Positions 32,861-42,384 of a stretch of 47,565 nt of DNA are shown in pieces. Where the stretch lies: the NCBI GenBank assembly GCA_902792435.1, contig CADAZN010000017.1:1-47565 (forward strand), given 5' to 3'. Position 1 is the stretch's first letter, and every line of letters starts with the position of its first letter. Below the pieces are notes generated by a model that saw only the letters and a list, made by a program, of their open reading frames with translations, was not told where the DNA came from and ran no database searches. This stretch comes from an uncultured Bacteroidales bacterium (GTDB lineage: Bacteria; Bacteroidota; Bacteroidia; Bacteroidales; Muribaculaceae). The translations under genes and the position numbers were made by a program.

Positions 32861-34024
32861 TCAAGTGGTGAGGTCTTCTGTTTTTTTCTTTTTATTGTCT
32901 TTCTTCTTTTTATTGTCTTTCTTCTTGGCATATAGTGGGTTGGGCTTATGGAGCACATACTCGCTGTAATAGCTAATGATCAAGGTGGTGAGAGGGAGGG
33001 CGATAATCAGGCCAACAAACCCCAGAACGTAGCCCCAAATCGAGAGCGAGAGGAAGACGATTGCTGGATTGAGGCCCATCTGTTGCTTCATGATGCTGGG
33101 GATGAGGATGAGGTCCTGGATGACCTGGCAAATGCAATAGGCGGCAAAGGTCCAGCCAAAGAGATACCAGAAACTCTGCCCAGTGTCGACCGACGCCACC
33201 AGGCAAAGGAATGCGGCGATAGGGAAGGAAATGAGTTGCAGGTAGGGCACCATGTTAAGCACCCCGATGAAGAGGCCGAAAACTATAGCCATTGGCAGCC
33301 CTATGATATAGAACTCTATCGCAAATATTATGCCCACAAACAGGGAAACCATGGCTTGACCACGAAAATATCGGCTCATAGTTTGCTCCACGTCGCGCAT
33401 AACTTTGAAACTGATGCGGCGGTAGCGTGGAGGTATTGCGGCCTTGAAACCGTGAGTAATCTTGTCGTAGTCGAGGAGAATGAAGAACATGTACATTAGC
33501 ACCAGTAAGATAGTGACAACGCCCAATAACACGCTCACTGTGCCTCCCAGAACGCTCCATGTGCCACTTGCAACTTGGTTTATCAAGTTCATCCACTGCT
33601 CTTTAGTGAGTAGCTTTTGCCATTGGTTGGGGTTGAAGTTCTGCCTGAAGAAATCTTGCACGGCATCGGGAATGTGCGGAATCTTGAATGATGCCTTGGC
33701 ATAGTTGGTAAGCATTTTTGTCATGTCGCTCACCTCGTTGCCAATGTAGGGTATCAGCCACCAGAAAACCAATGTGAGAACAGCCACTGCTAAAATGATT
33801 GCCAAGATTGATGGCAAGGCCCTTCCTTTAACGTGCAGCACCCGCATGAGCCATTCTACAAGAGGGTTGAGCATATAGGCAAGCAAGCCGCCAATCACAA
33901 ATGGCAACAAAATGCCACTCAGGTAATTGATGACATAGATTGCGGCAACAATGGATATTATCGCTATCACAATGCGGGCGATTCTATCCAAGTCATATCT
34001 CTTGCGAGTTTCAGTATTTTCCAT
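32861..34024 (-). CDS. AI-2E/PerM-family membrane transporter
   Basis: 387 residues with about seven to eight membrane segments. Family landmarks: the paired N-terminal helices IVIAIISIVAAIYVINYLSG and LPFVIGGLLAYMLNPLVEWL, ILLVLMYMFFILLDYDKI, FRGQAMVSLFVGIIFAIEFY, GLPMAIVFGLFIGVLNMVPY and the C-terminal GLNPAIVFLSLSIWGYVLGF. Proteins of this family export autoinducer-2, ions or lipids; specificity is not predictable. The C terminus is a Lys tail made by a perfect 18-bp tandem repeat (32888-32905 and 32906-32923, coding KKDNKK twice). Leftward -7 TAATTTTG at 34055-34062. Convergent with glmM. Confidence 0.9.
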   Translation of the reverse strand: MENTETRKRYDLDRIARIVIAIISIVAAIYVINYLSGILLPFVIGGLLAYMLNPLVEWLMRVLHVKGRALPSILAIILAVAVLTLVFWWLIPYIGNEVSDMTKMLTNYAKASFKIPHIPDAVQDFFRQNFNPNQWQKLLTKEQWMNLINQVASGTWSVLGGTVSVLLGVVTILLVLMYMFFILLDYDKITHGFKAAIPPRYRRISFKVMRDVEQTMSRYFRGQAMVSLFVGIIFAIEFYIIGLPMAIVFGLFIGVLNMVPYLQLISFPIAAFLCLVASVDTGQSFWYLFGWTFAAYCICQVIQDLILIPSIMKQQMGLNPAIVFLSLSIWGYVLGFVGLIIALPLTTLIISYYSEYVLHKPNPLYAKKKDNKKKKDNKKKKTEDLTT

Positions 34025-34054
34025 TTCGATGTGAGAGTTTCGTTTTTACTTTTG

Positions 34055-34062
34055 CAAAATTA
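34055..34062 (-). promoter_or_regulatory. -7 element of the AI-2E-family gene
   Basis: Leftward TAATTTTG, 30 bases upstream of the ATG at 34024. The MBL gene promoter faces the other way from 34103. Confidence 0.6.
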
Positions 34063-34102
34063 ATGTAACTAGAAATAATATACAAATAATTTTAGCGAGA
34101 AG

Positions 34103-34134
34103 GTTGTTAGCTTAAATAAATATTAATAACTTTG
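34103..34134 (+). promoter_or_regulatory. Promoter of the MBL-fold hydrolase gene
   Basis: GTTG (34103-34106), 20 bases, TAACTTTG (34127-34134); the ATG lies 28 bases on. Confidence 0.72.
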
Positions 34135-34162
34135 TGCTTGTCTTTCGCATTTATTAGGTTTT

Positions 34163-34930
34163 ATGACGGGTGATTCTCTTTCTATAAAGATTTTGGGTAG
34201 TGGCACTAGCACAGGTGTCCCTCAAATTGGCTGCCGGTGTGAGGTGTGCCAGTCGACCGATCCTCGAGACAAGCGGTTGCGGCAGTCGGCATTAGTGAGC
34301 TATCGAGGCAAGAACATTCTAATTGATTGTGGCCCTGATTTCCGACGGCAAATGCTTTTGTCGGGATCACCACATCTTGACGCACTGCTGATAACACATA
34401 TTCATTATGATCATGTTGCAGGCCTCGAAGACTTGAGAGGATTTAGCGACTTGCCTATCTATGCACGAGGTGATGTTATTGCAGCCTTGCATCAGCGTCT
34501 TGCCTATTGCTTTGCCGAGCATCCTTATCCTGGGGTGCCACAATTCAAGATTGTTGAGATTGACGATAGCACACCATTCAACTGTGATGGCATCATGATT
34601 GAGCCCATTCCTGTCATGCATTATCGTCTTCCCATTCTTGGCTTCCGCATAGGGCCATTAGCTTATATCACCGATTGCAAGTCGATTGATGAAGAGCAAT
34701 TGGCAAGGCTACATGGAGTGCCCTTGCTAGTATTAAATGCGTTAAGGATTCAGGAGCATCTTTCTCACATTTCTCTGAGTCAAGCTCTTGCTATAATTGA
34801 AAAGGTTCAGCCCGGGAGGGTGGTTCTAGTTCACATGTCACATGGCATAGGTCTGCATGCCGAAGTCTCAAAGACTCTGCCGCCAAATGTGGAACTAGCC
34901 TATGATGGTATGGTAGTCAATGTGAGTTAA
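34163..34930 (+). CDS. MBL-fold metallo-hydrolase, PhnP-like
   Basis: 255 residues. The N-terminal GSGTSTGVPQIGCRCEVC with a following Cys-containing loop is characteristic of PhnP-type members, where Cys and His bind a structural zinc. The catalytic metal motif is LLITHIHYDHVAGLED (HxHxDH), with more ligands at PIPVMHYRLPILGF, AYITDCKSI and VHMSHGIG. PhnP is a cyclic phosphodiesterase for phosphonate breakdown, but most Bacteroidota members have no phn genes nearby, as here, so the substrate is open. The last 14 bases overlap the end of the opposite-strand SpoU gene. Confidence 0.9.
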   Translation: MTGDSLSIKILGSGTSTGVPQIGCRCEVCQSTDPRDKRLRQSALVSYRGKNILIDCGPDFRRQMLLSGSPHLDALLITHIHYDHVAGLEDLRGFSDLPIYARGDVIAALHQRLAYCFAEHPYPGVPQFKIVEIDDSTPFNCDGIMIEPIPVMHYRLPILGFRIGPLAYITDCKSIDEEQLARLHGVPLLVLNALRIQEHLSHISLSQALAIIEKVQPGRVVLVHMSHGIGLHAEVSKTLPPNVELAYDGMVVNVS

Positions 34931-35717
34931 GGTTCTCTCGTTGGCGCACTGCCTCAAAAAGAAGAATTGCGGCACTCACCGACACGTTCAGCGAGTCGAG
35001 CTCGCCCTTCATAGGGATGAGTATGTGTTCGTCGGCAGCTTCACGCCAAGCGTTTGACAGACCAGTTGACTCGGTGCCCATGACAATAGCGGTTGGACCA
35101 GTCATGCAGGCGTGATAATAAAGCTGGCTGTCCTGCAATTGAGCTGTGAGTATCTTGATGTTATTTTGTTTTAGGAATGTGATGCATTCATCGGTCGAGC
35201 ATGCCACGCATGGAACAGTGAAAATTGCACCTATTGAGCTGCGGATTATATTGGGATTGAATAGGTCGGTCAACGGGTCACACACTACAACTGCGGTGGC
35301 TTGGGCTGCATCGGCGCTACGCAAGATGGCTCCAATGTTTCCAGGCTTCTCCACCCCTTCTATCACTATTATGAGAGGATTTTCTTCTAAACGCAAGTCG
35401 TTAAGAGTGATGTGCTTGGGCTTGACAATTGCTATTAGGCCCTCGGTGGTTGAGCGGTAGGCAATCTTGCTATACACTTCGGGGGAAACATCTATCAGCT
35501 CCCCGACATCGCTGAGGGCAAGTTCACTGTAACCCGACAGTTGTGGGCAGCAAAACACGGTTTCTATTGTGTGGCCAGCCTTGCTGCAATGCAGAATTTC
35601 CCTTACTCCCTCAACCACGATTCTGTCTTCGGCACGGCGTTGCTGAGCCTTTTGCTGTAGCATTACCACATGCTTGATTCGGGGATTTTGAGCGCTAGTG
35701 ATTATTTGTTTTGACAT
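34917..35717 (-). CDS. SpoU/TrmH-family RNA 2'-O-methyltransferase
   Basis: 266 residues from the ATG at 35717; the ATG at 35738 overlaps the -7 element and is excluded. An N-terminal substrate-binding domain (ITSAQNPRIKHVVMLQQKAQ ... VVEGVREILHCSKAG) is followed by the knotted SPOUT domain with the three SpoU motifs: EGVEKPGNIGAILRSADAA, IVMGTESTGLSNAW and IPMKGELDSLNVSVSAAILL. These enzymes methylate ribose 2'-OH of rRNA or tRNA using SAM. The target is not readable (23S rRNA RlmB-like is one option). Tail-to-tail overlap of 14 bases with the MBL gene. Confidence 0.93.
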   Translation of the reverse strand: MSKQIITSAQNPRIKHVVMLQQKAQQRRAEDRIVVEGVREILHCSKAGHTIETVFCCPQLSGYSELALSDVGELIDVSPEVYSKIAYRSTTEGLIAIVKPKHITLNDLRLEENPLIIVIEGVEKPGNIGAILRSADAAQATAVVVCDPLTDLFNPNIIRSSIGAIFTVPCVACSTDECITFLKQNNIKILTAQLQDSQLYYHACMTGPTAIVMGTESTGLSNAWREAADEHILIPMKGELDSLNVSVSAAILLFEAVRQRENLNSH

Positions 35718-35735
35718 GATGATGTTTCTTTTTTG

Positions 35736-35743
35736 CAAAAATA
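35736..35743 (-). promoter_or_regulatory. -7 element of the SpoU gene
   Basis: Leftward TATTTTTG. It leaves about 18 bases to the ATG at 35717 and covers the alternative ATG at 35738. Confidence 0.65.
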
Positions 35744-35787
35744 GAATTTTTTTTTGATAAAAAGTAGGGAATAACCAAAAATAGTGT

Positions 35788-35795
35788 AACTTTGT
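35788..35795 (+). promoter_or_regulatory. -7 element of the 35825 lipoprotein gene
   Basis: TAACTTTG, 29 bases before the ATG at 35825. An in-frame upstream ATG at 35792 lies inside it, supporting the later start. Confidence 0.65.
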
Positions 35796-35824
35796 CCATT
35801 ATTAACAACAAATTCTTTTGTGAT

Positions 35825-36355
35825 ATGAAAAGGCTATCATTTTTATCTTTTGCGCTTATTTGTAGCATTATCATGGGAATGTCGTTAACTTCTTGTGGCG
35901 ACGATGAACCTGTAATCTCCAACAATGTAGAAAAATCAGAGTTGACTTCTCCACTTTTCTTGTATGAAAAGCCAAGCACCGACCTGGCAAGTACTATTAT
36001 TAATGGATTCACTTTCTGGTCATTCACCGAGAGCAAGGCGGCCGATTGCTCTATTGTTCTGATGAACACTAAGCCTTATCTGCGTTGCAATCGTTATGAG
36101 GAAAGTTGGAATATTGCTGATGGAAAACTCACACTTGGAAGTAGTAATTATACGATTACAAAAATTGATCTTAAAAAAGATTTTGGTGTAATGGCATTTT
36201 TATTTGGAAAGAAAACTTATTTTGCATCCAATATGAATGTTTTAGGTATTAAGGCCGAAGACATTTTCACCAAAGGCTTTACCAAAGAGCGTCTTTGGAA
36301 TGTTATCGAGAAAGCAAAGGCAGCAGGTCAGCCAGTGCCCCTCAATGAGGAGTAA
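35825..36355 (+). CDS. Small lipoprotein, DUF4847-like
   Basis: 176 residues with a lipoprotein signal (FALICSIIMGMSLTSCGDDE; Cys near residue 24). The mature domain is small and beta-rich (FLYEKPSTDLASTIINGFTF, CSIVLMNTKPYLRCNRYEES, LTLGSSNYTITKIDLKKDFG, MAFLFGKKTYFAS) and ends with a helix (KERLWNVIEKAKAAGQ). It resembles the lipoprotein family I know as DUF4847 in Bacteroidales, but the number is from memory and uncertain. Lipid-anchored in the envelope, function unknown. Single-gene unit with a -7 element and a terminator-like hairpin downstream. Confidence 0.75.
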   Translation: MKRLSFLSFALICSIIMGMSLTSCGDDEPVISNNVEKSELTSPLFLYEKPSTDLASTIINGFTFWSFTESKAADCSIVLMNTKPYLRCNRYEESWNIADGKLTLGSSNYTITKIDLKKDFGVMAFLFGKKTYFASNMNVLGIKAEDIFTKGFTKERLWNVIEKAKAAGQPVPLNEE

Positions 36356-36380
36356 TCAGTACGACTGCACTTAAAAAAAC

Positions 36381-36420
36381 AATCCGCTGGAGATCTATGT
36401 CTCTAGCGGATTATTATTTG
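36381..36420 (+). terminator. Terminator-like hairpin after the 35825 lipoprotein
   Basis: A 13-base stem with one wobble (36381-36393 with 36400-36412) around a six-base loop, followed by ATTATTTG. An A-run upstream (36374-36379) would make it work leftward as well. Confidence 0.6.
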
Positions 36421-36605
36421 TGTTCTTATTTATAAAAGGCTTTTCCTAATGAGTGAAGCTCTTATTGTTTGTACAACAACCACTCTCAATGCTGCTGGCA
36501 CTCAGGGTGCGCGGCACTGTTGTGGTTATTGACGTCTTCTTAAAGTTGCTTTAGCTACATGAGCTATTCCACTTTAAAAGAGGCGTACCTCAATAATGAG
36601 GATTT
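36421..36605. other. Gene-free interval with long imperfect pairing
   Basis: No ORF with family resemblance. CAACAACCAC near 36474 can pair with GTGGTTATTG near 36522 around a GC-rich centre, and CCTCAATAATGAGG near 36590 forms a small hairpin next to the zinc-ribbon gene end. I see no promoter element. Confidence 0.35.
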
Positions 36606-37385
36606 TTAAGAGTTCAATGCCTCGGCATCCGATACTCCTGCGATTGCTGGATCGATGAGAATGCGTCCGCAGTACTCGCAAACGATGATTTTCTTTCTCA
36701 TCTTAATCTCCATTTGGCGCTGGGCAGGAATTCGGTTGAAGCAGCCACCGCAAGCGTTACGCTGAACATATACTACACCAAGACCATTGCGGGCATTCTT
36801 GCGAATGCGCTTGAATGCGCTAAGAAGACGTGGGTCGGCATTGTTGATCTTGTTCTCAAGCTTCTTGGCTTTCTCACGTTGCTTCTCTTCTTCTTGTTTT
36901 GTCTCGGCGATGATAGTGTCGAGCTCGCTCTTTTTCTCCGACAAAGCTTGTTCGTTGTCGGCAAGCTGATCTTTAGCAATCTGAATCTTCTCGTTAACGG
37001 CTTCAATCTTTTTAGAGGCCTCATCGATTTGTTTCGTGGACGATTGAATGGTTAACTGTTGGAATTCGATTTCTTTGGTCAAGTAATCATACTCGCGGTT
37101 GTTTCTCACGTTGTCTTGATCTTTCTCATATTTTGAGATAAGACTCTCGGCACGCTCAATCGAACTCTTTTGGTTGCTGATTACAGTACTGAGCTTTTCA
37201 ATGTCGTTGTTCAAGTTGCCAATTTTGGTCTGAAGACCTTCAATCTCGTCTTCAAGGTCTTGTACTTCGAGTGGCAACTCGCCGCGTTCAGTTTTGATGC
37301 GGTCTACTTCCGACAGAGTTTTTTGTAAATCATAAAGCGATTTAAGGCGCTCTTCTACTGTAAGTTCTTTTTCTTGTTTAGCCAT
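36606..37385 (-). CDS. Coiled-coil C4 zinc-ribbon protein (CT398-like)
   Basis: 259 residues. About residues 10-195 are an almost unbroken coiled coil (VQDLEDEIEGLQTKIGNLNN, TKQIDEASKKIEAVNEKIQI, QREKAKKLENKINN), ending in a Cys4 zinc ribbon (ACGGCFNRIP ... VCEYCGRIL). This is the C4-type zinc-ribbon family seen in CT398/HP0958, tied to RNA or protein chaperone roles. The gene lies five bases after nif3, and the pairing is conserved in many bacteria, so a shared function is likely though undefined. Third gene of the lon operon. Confidence 0.92.
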   Translation of the reverse strand: MAKQEKELTVEERLKSLYDLQKTLSEVDRIKTERGELPLEVQDLEDEIEGLQTKIGNLNNDIEKLSTVISNQKSSIERAESLISKYEKDQDNVRNNREYDYLTKEIEFQQLTIQSSTKQIDEASKKIEAVNEKIQIAKDQLADNEQALSEKKSELDTIIAETKQEEEKQREKAKKLENKINNADPRLLSAFKRIRKNARNGLGVVYVQRNACGGCFNRIPAQRQMEIKMRKKIIVCEYCGRILIDPAIAGVSDAEALNS

Positions 37386-37390
37386 AAAAA

Positions 37391-38482
37391 TTATAAATAA
37401 TTTACTTGATTTATTTCGCTTCGTGCAAAATCAACTGCAAAGGTAGGATTTTTTTTCTGAATAATATCATAAAAAATCTCTTTTGTGTAATGTTCGCTCT
37501 CATAATGGCCTATATCGGCAAGAATAATGCGCTCTTCATTGCCTTGAAAATCGTGATACTTCATATCACCGGTGATATAGATATCGGCACCTTGCGACAG
37601 TGCCAAGCCTGTGAATTCAGCTCCTGCACCGCCACACATTGCCACGCGGCTCACTTTGCGGTTTAAATCGCCACTATATCTTATCGTCTTGACCTCAAAA
37701 GCGTTCTTTACTTTCTCAAGGAACTCACTGGCATCTTGGGGCTCGATGTTGCCAATAACTCCCAAACCAGCATATTTGTCTTCGTTGTCGAGAGCAATTA
37801 TGTCAAAAGCGGGTTCCTCATAAGGGTGAGCTTTTAGCATTGCTGCAATCACTTTACCGCACAGAGCTTTGTTCACAAGAACCTCGAGGCGAATCTCCGG
37901 CTCTTGGTGTATTTCATCTACGCTGCCGGCCCATGGATTAGCGCCGTCGAGTGGGCGATAATGGCCTTCGCCATGCATGCTGTAGCTGCAGTGGTCATAG
38001 TTGCCCAGACGTCCAGCACCAGCATCACACATTGCAGCCTCAACTTGGGAGGCAGCAACGTTTGGAACAAACACCACGATTTTGCACATTGTGCCTCGTT
38101 GTGGCGATAGCACTTTCACATCGGTCATTCCAAGTTTCTCGGCCATCTTGAAGTTAACACCGCCTTGCGAGCTATCCATATTGGTGTGAGCGCAATAGAT
38201 AGTGATGTCGTGCTTTATGGCACGTGCAACAATGCGTTCTTGATAGGTTCTGCCCACAATCTTTTTCAGACCTCGGAATAGAAGTGGGTGGTGAGATATA
38301 ATCAAGTTGGCTCCACGCTCGATTGCCTCGTCGAGTATCTCTTCGCGAACGTCGGTGCACAGCACCACTCCAGTCACTTCGCTATTGAGGTCGCCAACCT
38401 GCATTCCTGAGTTGTCCCAGTTCTCTTGAAGCCACAGTGGCGCATATTCCTCAATGGCAGTAGTGATGTCTTTAACTCTCAT
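37391..38482 (-). CDS. Nif3-like dinuclear metal-centre protein (YqfO type)
   Basis: 363 residues, the long form with a PII/CutA-like insert. Metal-binding motifs include WDNSGMQVGD, NLIISHHPLLFRG (His-His), CAHTNMDSSQGGVN and, near the C terminus, YITGDMKYHDF and ILADIGHYESEH. The central part (residues about 130-240) contains the inserted domain (MCKIVVFVPNVAASQVEAAM, AHPYEEPAFDII). Nif3 proteins form hexameric toroids with a dinuclear metal site, often annotated GTP cyclohydrolase I type 2, but their function is unproven. It is 21 bases downstream of lon. Confidence 0.94.
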   Translation of the reverse strand: MRVKDITTAIEEYAPLWLQENWDNSGMQVGDLNSEVTGVVLCTDVREEILDEAIERGANLIISHHPLLFRGLKKIVGRTYQERIVARAIKHDITIYCAHTNMDSSQGGVNFKMAEKLGMTDVKVLSPQRGTMCKIVVFVPNVAASQVEAAMCDAGAGRLGNYDHCSYSMHGEGHYRPLDGANPWAGSVDEIHQEPEIRLEVLVNKALCGKVIAAMLKAHPYEEPAFDIIALDNEDKYAGLGVIGNIEPQDASEFLEKVKNAFEVKTIRYSGDLNRKVSRVAMCGGAGAEFTGLALSQGADIYITGDMKYHDFQGNEERIILADIGHYESEHYTKEIFYDIIQKKNPTFAVDFARSEINQVNYL

Positions 38483-38503
38483 GTGTGTCTTTGAATTATG
38501 ATG

Positions 38504-40948
38504 TTACAGTTCGATGGCATCTTTCACCTTGTCGGGAAGGAGGGCAAAGTCGATGACTTCCTTGATGGAGTTCACAAAGTGGAACGTCAACCCCTTGAGG
38601 TAGATGTCATTAATCTCGTCAATGTCTTTCTTGTTGTCACGGCACAGGATGATATCGGTTATGCCGGCACGCTTGGCCGCTAGAATCTTCTCCTTTATGC
38701 CGCCCACGGGCAGAACTTTGCCTCGCAGCGTTATCTCACCTGTCATTGCCACATGGTCGCGTACTTTGCGCTGAGTGAACGATGACACAAGCGATGTTAC
38801 CATTGTAATGCCTGCCGATGGCCCATCCTTAGGAATGGCACCCTCGGGAACGTGTATGTGCACATTGTATTTGTCAAAGAGTTCATAGTCGATGTCAAAC
38901 AATTGACTATGGCTCTTGAGGTATTGCAGTGCAATCATTGCGCTCTCTTTCATCACGTCACCCAAGTTGCCAGTAAGGGTCAGTTTCTCGCCCTTGCCGC
39001 GCGACAAGGCGCTCTCGATATAGAGTATCTCACCGCCAACAGCAGTCCAAGCCAGCCCTGTCACCACGCCGGCAAAATCGTTGCCTTCGTAGCGGTCACT
39101 GCTGAAGTCGCGTGCTCCAAGGAACTCCTTGAGGCTTGCCACGTCGATGCTTGTGGGATACTCATCGCCGCTAGCCTTCTTGCGTGCCACTTTGCGCAGC
39201 ACTTTGGCGATCTTCTTTTCCAGCTCGCGCACACCGCTCTCGCGGGTATATCCGTCAATGATTTTAGCGATTGTTGCTTTGGGGAAGGTGATTTCTTTCT
39301 TCTCAAATCCGTTCTCTTTTAGCTGTTTTGGAACGAGGTGCTTGCGAGCAATCTCTATTTTCTCCTCGGGGATGTAGCTGTTGATTTCTATCACCTCCAT
39401 GCGGTCGAGCAAGGGCTTTGAGATTGTGCCCAAGTTGTTGGCAGTGGCGATAAACAGCACCTTTGAGAGGTCATAGTCTACATCAAGGTAGTTGTCGTGG
39501 AAATGCCCGTTCTGTTCTGGGTCCAAAACCTCGAGCAGAGCCGATGCTGGGTCTCCCTTGAAGTCTTGGCCCACCTTGTCGATCTCGTCGAGGACAATCA
39601 CTGGGTTGCAGCTGTTGCACTTCATCATTGCCTCGACAATGCGACCAGGCATGGCACCTATATAGGTGCGGCGATGACCTCGAATCTCGGCCTCGTCATG
39701 GAGTCCGCCAAGTGAGATGCGCTCATACTTGCGGTGAAGAGCTTCGGCGATGGAGCGGCCTAATGAGGTCTTTCCAACTCCAGGAGGGCCATAGAGGCAG
39801 ATGATTGGAGCCTTGAGATCGCCACGTAGCTTGAGAACCGATAGGTGCTCAAGTATGCGGTCTTTCACATTTTCCAGCCCATAGTGGTCGCGGTTGAGCT
39901 TGGCTTCAACCTTCTTGAGGTTGAAGTTGTCGTTGGTGTACTCATTCCACGGCAGGTTTAGCATGGTGTCGAGGTAGGCATATTGTGTAGAGTAGTCGGG
40001 CGATTGAGGGTTCAATCGCTCAAGCTTCTTGAGTTCCTTGTCAAAATGCTTCTGTGTGTCTTCGCTCCATTTCTTTTGCTTTGAGCGATTCTCGAGCTCG
40101 GGAATGTCGTCATCGTTGGTTCCAAGTTCTTCCTGAATGGTGCGGATTTGCTGTTGCAGGAAGTGCTCGCGCTGTTGTTGCGACAGGTCCTCACGAGTGC
40201 GAAGCTGGATACTTGCCTTCAAGTCGATGAGTTGGGCTTCCTTGCTCAATATTCCAAAGAGGTGGTAAGCACGTTTCTTGATATCGCTCTCTTGAAGCAG
40301 CATTTGTTTGTCTCGTGCCTCAAAGGGTATGTTGGTGGCGAGGAAGTGGATAAGGTAGACAGGGTCATCGATATTGCTGATGGCAAACTTGAGTTCGCGT
40401 CCAGCATCGCCCATCTTGTTGAGCATGTCAAATGTCAACTCCTTGATAGAGCTTATAATAGCTTCAAACTCGCCGTCATTTTTCTTGGGGTGTTTCTCCT
40501 TGTAAAGTGAGATGTTGCCACGCAGGTAAGGCTCACGGCTTGTAATCTCGTCGAGCACAAAGCTTGAGCGTCCGTGAAGGATTACGTTGGTTGAATCATC
40601 GGGCAGTTTCAGTACCTTGATGACTTCGGCAACGGTGCCCACGGGGTAAAGGTCATTTTTGTCGGGTTCTTCAACTTCGCTGTCAATTTGGCAAACTACT
40701 GCCAAAGGTTCACCAGTTCGTTGAGATTCTTTTATGGCATTTAGCGACTTTGTCCGTCCTACCATCACTGGCATTGTCATGCCTGGAAAGAGCACCATGT
40801 TGCGAAGAGCCAGCACTGGCACGTCGCTCAATTGCTTTTCTTTCAGTAGCTTGTCGTCGCTATTGGCATGTATCTCGGCAAAGATGGGGATAGCATGGGC
40901 TCCGCCATCGTTCATATCGTAATCTTTATCTCTATTAAAATCTATCAT
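38504..40948 (-). CDS. lon: ATP-dependent protease Lon
   Basis: 814 residues from the ATG at 40948; the in-frame ATG at 40984 lies upstream of the promoter -7 element and is rejected. N-terminal LAN domain ([20 protein letters not shown]), coiled-coil middle, AAA+ module with Walker [12 protein letters not shown] (near residue 385), Walker [12 protein letters not shown] and sensor regions, and the protease domain with the Ser-Lys dyad ([13 protein letters not shown], Ser near 709; [14 protein letters not shown], Lys near 752). Degrades misfolded and regulatory proteins in the cytoplasm. First gene of lon-nif3-zinc ribbon. Confidence 0.97.
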   Translation of the reverse strand: MIDFNRDKDYDMNDGGAHAIPIFAEIHANSDDKLLKEKQLSDVPVLALRNMVLFPGMTMPVMVGRTKSLNAIKESQRTGEPLAVVCQIDSEVEEPDKNDLYPVGTVAEVIKVLKLPDDSTNVILHGRSSFVLDEITSREPYLRGNISLYKEKHPKKNDGEFEAIISSIKELTFDMLNKMGDAGRELKFAISNIDDPVYLIHFLATNIPFEARDKQMLLQESDIKKRAYHLFGILSKEAQLIDLKASIQLRTREDLSQQQREHFLQQQIRTIQEELGTNDDDIPELENRSKQKKWSEDTQKHFDKELKKLERLNPQSPDYSTQYAYLDTMLNLPWNEYTNDNFNLKKVEAKLNRDHYGLENVKDRILEHLSVLKLRGDLKAPIICLYGPPGVGKTSLGRSIAEALHRKYERISLGGLHDEAEIRGHRRTYIGAMPGRIVEAMMKCNSCNPVIVLDEIDKVGQDFKGDPASALLEVLDPEQNGHFHDNYLDVDYDLSKVLFIATANNLGTISKPLLDRMEVIEINSYIPEEKIEIARKHLVPKQLKENGFEKKEITFPKATIAKIIDGYTRESGVRELEKKIAKVLRKVARKKASGDEYPTSIDVASLKEFLGARDFSSDRYEGNDFAGVVTGLAWTAVGGEILYIESALSRGKGEKLTLTGNLGDVMKESAMIALQYLKSHSQLFDIDYELFDKYNVHIHVPEGAIPKDGPSAGITMVTSLVSSFTQRKVRDHVAMTGEITLRGKVLPVGGIKEKILAAKRAGITDIILCRDNKKDIDEINDIYLKGLTFHFVNSIKEVIDFALLPDKVKDAIEL

Positions 40949-40971
40949 GTGTTTTCTTCTGTTTTGTTCTG

Positions 40972-41002
40972 CAAAATTACTCAAAAAAGTTCTTATAGCA
41001 AA
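40972..41002 (-). promoter_or_regulatory. Promoter of the lon operon
   Basis: Leftward TTTG (40999-41002), 19 bases, TAATTTTG (40972-40979). The start at 40948 fits a leader of about 17 bases. Confidence 0.8.
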
Positions 41003-41117
41003 ACCAGTGCCAACTTTCTACAGCTTCCCATCTCAGCTAAAGTAATGTGCTCCTTGCAAATCGCAAGAAGCACATATCTCTTATCTCTAATCACTCATCC
41101 CTAATCCCTCATCCTAA

Positions 41118-42353
41118 TTATAAATCATCGGGCTGATTGATCGACTTGTTTTCGTCATCTTTCGACTTGGGAAGCGCCAAATTAAGGATGATACCAACTA
41201 TAGCAGCAAGGCCTATGCCCGAAAGGCTGAATGTGCCTGCGGTAAGTTCGGCACCGCCCACTCCGGTGGTGAGCATAATGCTGGCGATGATGATGTTGCG
41301 GGTCTTAGAAAAGTCAACCTTGTTGCGCACCAGGTTCTGAATTCCCACAGTGGCGATAGTGCCGAATAGCATCAGCATGATGCCGCCAAGCACGGCCTGA
41401 GGTATGCTCTGCAAAAACGCGTTGAGCTTGCCGAATACTGAAAACGCTATTGCGGCAACAGCGGTGATGCGAATCACGGCGGGAGAAGTGATTTTTGTGA
41501 TTTGCATAGCACCCGTAACCTCGCTATAGGTGGTTACGGGAGGGCCGCCCATGAAGGCTGCCGCTAGGCAGGCGAGTCCGTCGCCAAGCATTGTGCGGTG
41601 AAGGCCAGGATCTTTTACGAAGTCTTTGCCAGCTACATTGCTCACCACATACACATCTCCCACATGCTCTATGAGGGTAGCGAGGGCAATTGGCATCAGG
41701 CATACAAATGGTTGCCAGTCGAAGGCTGGTAAAATGGGATGTGCAATGTTTTGAGGTAAGGCAAACCATGGGGCATCGATAATGCCTTTGAAATCAACAA
41801 GCCCCATCGCTATGGCTACAATGTATCCAACTGCGATGCCACCCACTACAGGGATTAGCCTGAACATGCCTCGCGCATAGGTGAGGATTGTTATCGACAC
41901 TACTAGCGATATTATCGCAAGAAGCCAGTTGTTCTTCGACATGTCGACGGCGGTGCCCGATAGCGACAGACCAATCAAAATGATGACAGGACCAACCACT
42001 ACGGGAGGGAACAGGCGGCTCAGGAAATTGGTACCACGCCATTTGATTAGCGCCGAGGCGATGAAATACACCAAAGCCACACCGGCAAATCCCGACAGGG
42101 TGCCTTCGAGTCCCCATTGCTTCGAGGCGAGTAGGATAGGTGCTATAAAAGCAAAACTAGACCCGAGAAAGATTGGTACTTTTCCTCGGGTCACAAGATG
42201 AAAAATAAGGGTGCCGATTCCTGCCGAAAATAGGGCGGTGGCAGGATCAAGTCCCACAAGAAGAGGCATCAAAACCGTGGCACCAAATGCCACAAAAAGG
42301 AATTGTACGCCAACTACGGTCTTGCGTACAGGAGATAATTGTTTGCTGTCCAT
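41118..42353 (-). CDS. uraA: Uracil/xanthine permease, UraA-like (NCS2 family)
   Basis: 411 residues with about twelve to fourteen membrane segments. NCS2 landmarks: VVGVQFLFVAFGATVLMPLL, VPIFLGSSFAFIAPI, the QH-like loop region and the half-helix GLACLAAAFMGGPPVTTYSE containing the family ligand residues, plus FSVFGKLNAFLQSIPQAVLG and a C-terminal AELTAGTFSLSGIGLAAIVG. UraA-type proteins import uracil with protons; xanthine or another base is possible, so the name rests on closest pattern. The leftward -7 TATTTTTG is at 42377-42384. The region upstream carries the hairpin cluster discussed under findings. Confidence 0.88.
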   Translation of the reverse strand: MDSKQLSPVRKTVVGVQFLFVAFGATVLMPLLVGLDPATALFSAGIGTLIFHLVTRGKVPIFLGSSFAFIAPILLASKQWGLEGTLSGFAGVALVYFIASALIKWRGTNFLSRLFPPVVVGPVIILIGLSLSGTAVDMSKNNWLLAIISLVVSITILTYARGMFRLIPVVGGIAVGYIVAIAMGLVDFKGIIDAPWFALPQNIAHPILPAFDWQPFVCLMPIALATLIEHVGDVYVVSNVAGKDFVKDPGLHRTMLGDGLACLAAAFMGGPPVTTYSEVTGAMQITKITSPAVIRITAVAAIAFSVFGKLNAFLQSIPQAVLGGIMLMLFGTIATVGIQNLVRNKVDFSKTRNIIIASIMLTTGVGGAELTAGTFSLSGIGLAAIVGIILNLALPKSKDDENKSINQPDDL

Positions 42354-42376
42354 CTTAGATTTTTGCTAAAGTTTTA

Positions 42377-42384
42377 CAAAAATA
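42377..42384 (-). promoter_or_regulatory. -7 element of uraA
   Basis: Leftward TATTTTTG, 23 bases upstream of the ATG. GTTG at 42407-42410 is 22 bases further, slightly beyond the usual spacer. Confidence 0.6.

Noticed and set aside
41030-41117. Clean intrinsic terminator for uraA
   Set aside because: An imperfect stem (about 41051-41075) is present, but it is not followed by a real T-run leftward, and the rest is CTCATCCCTAATC-type filler, so I did not list it.
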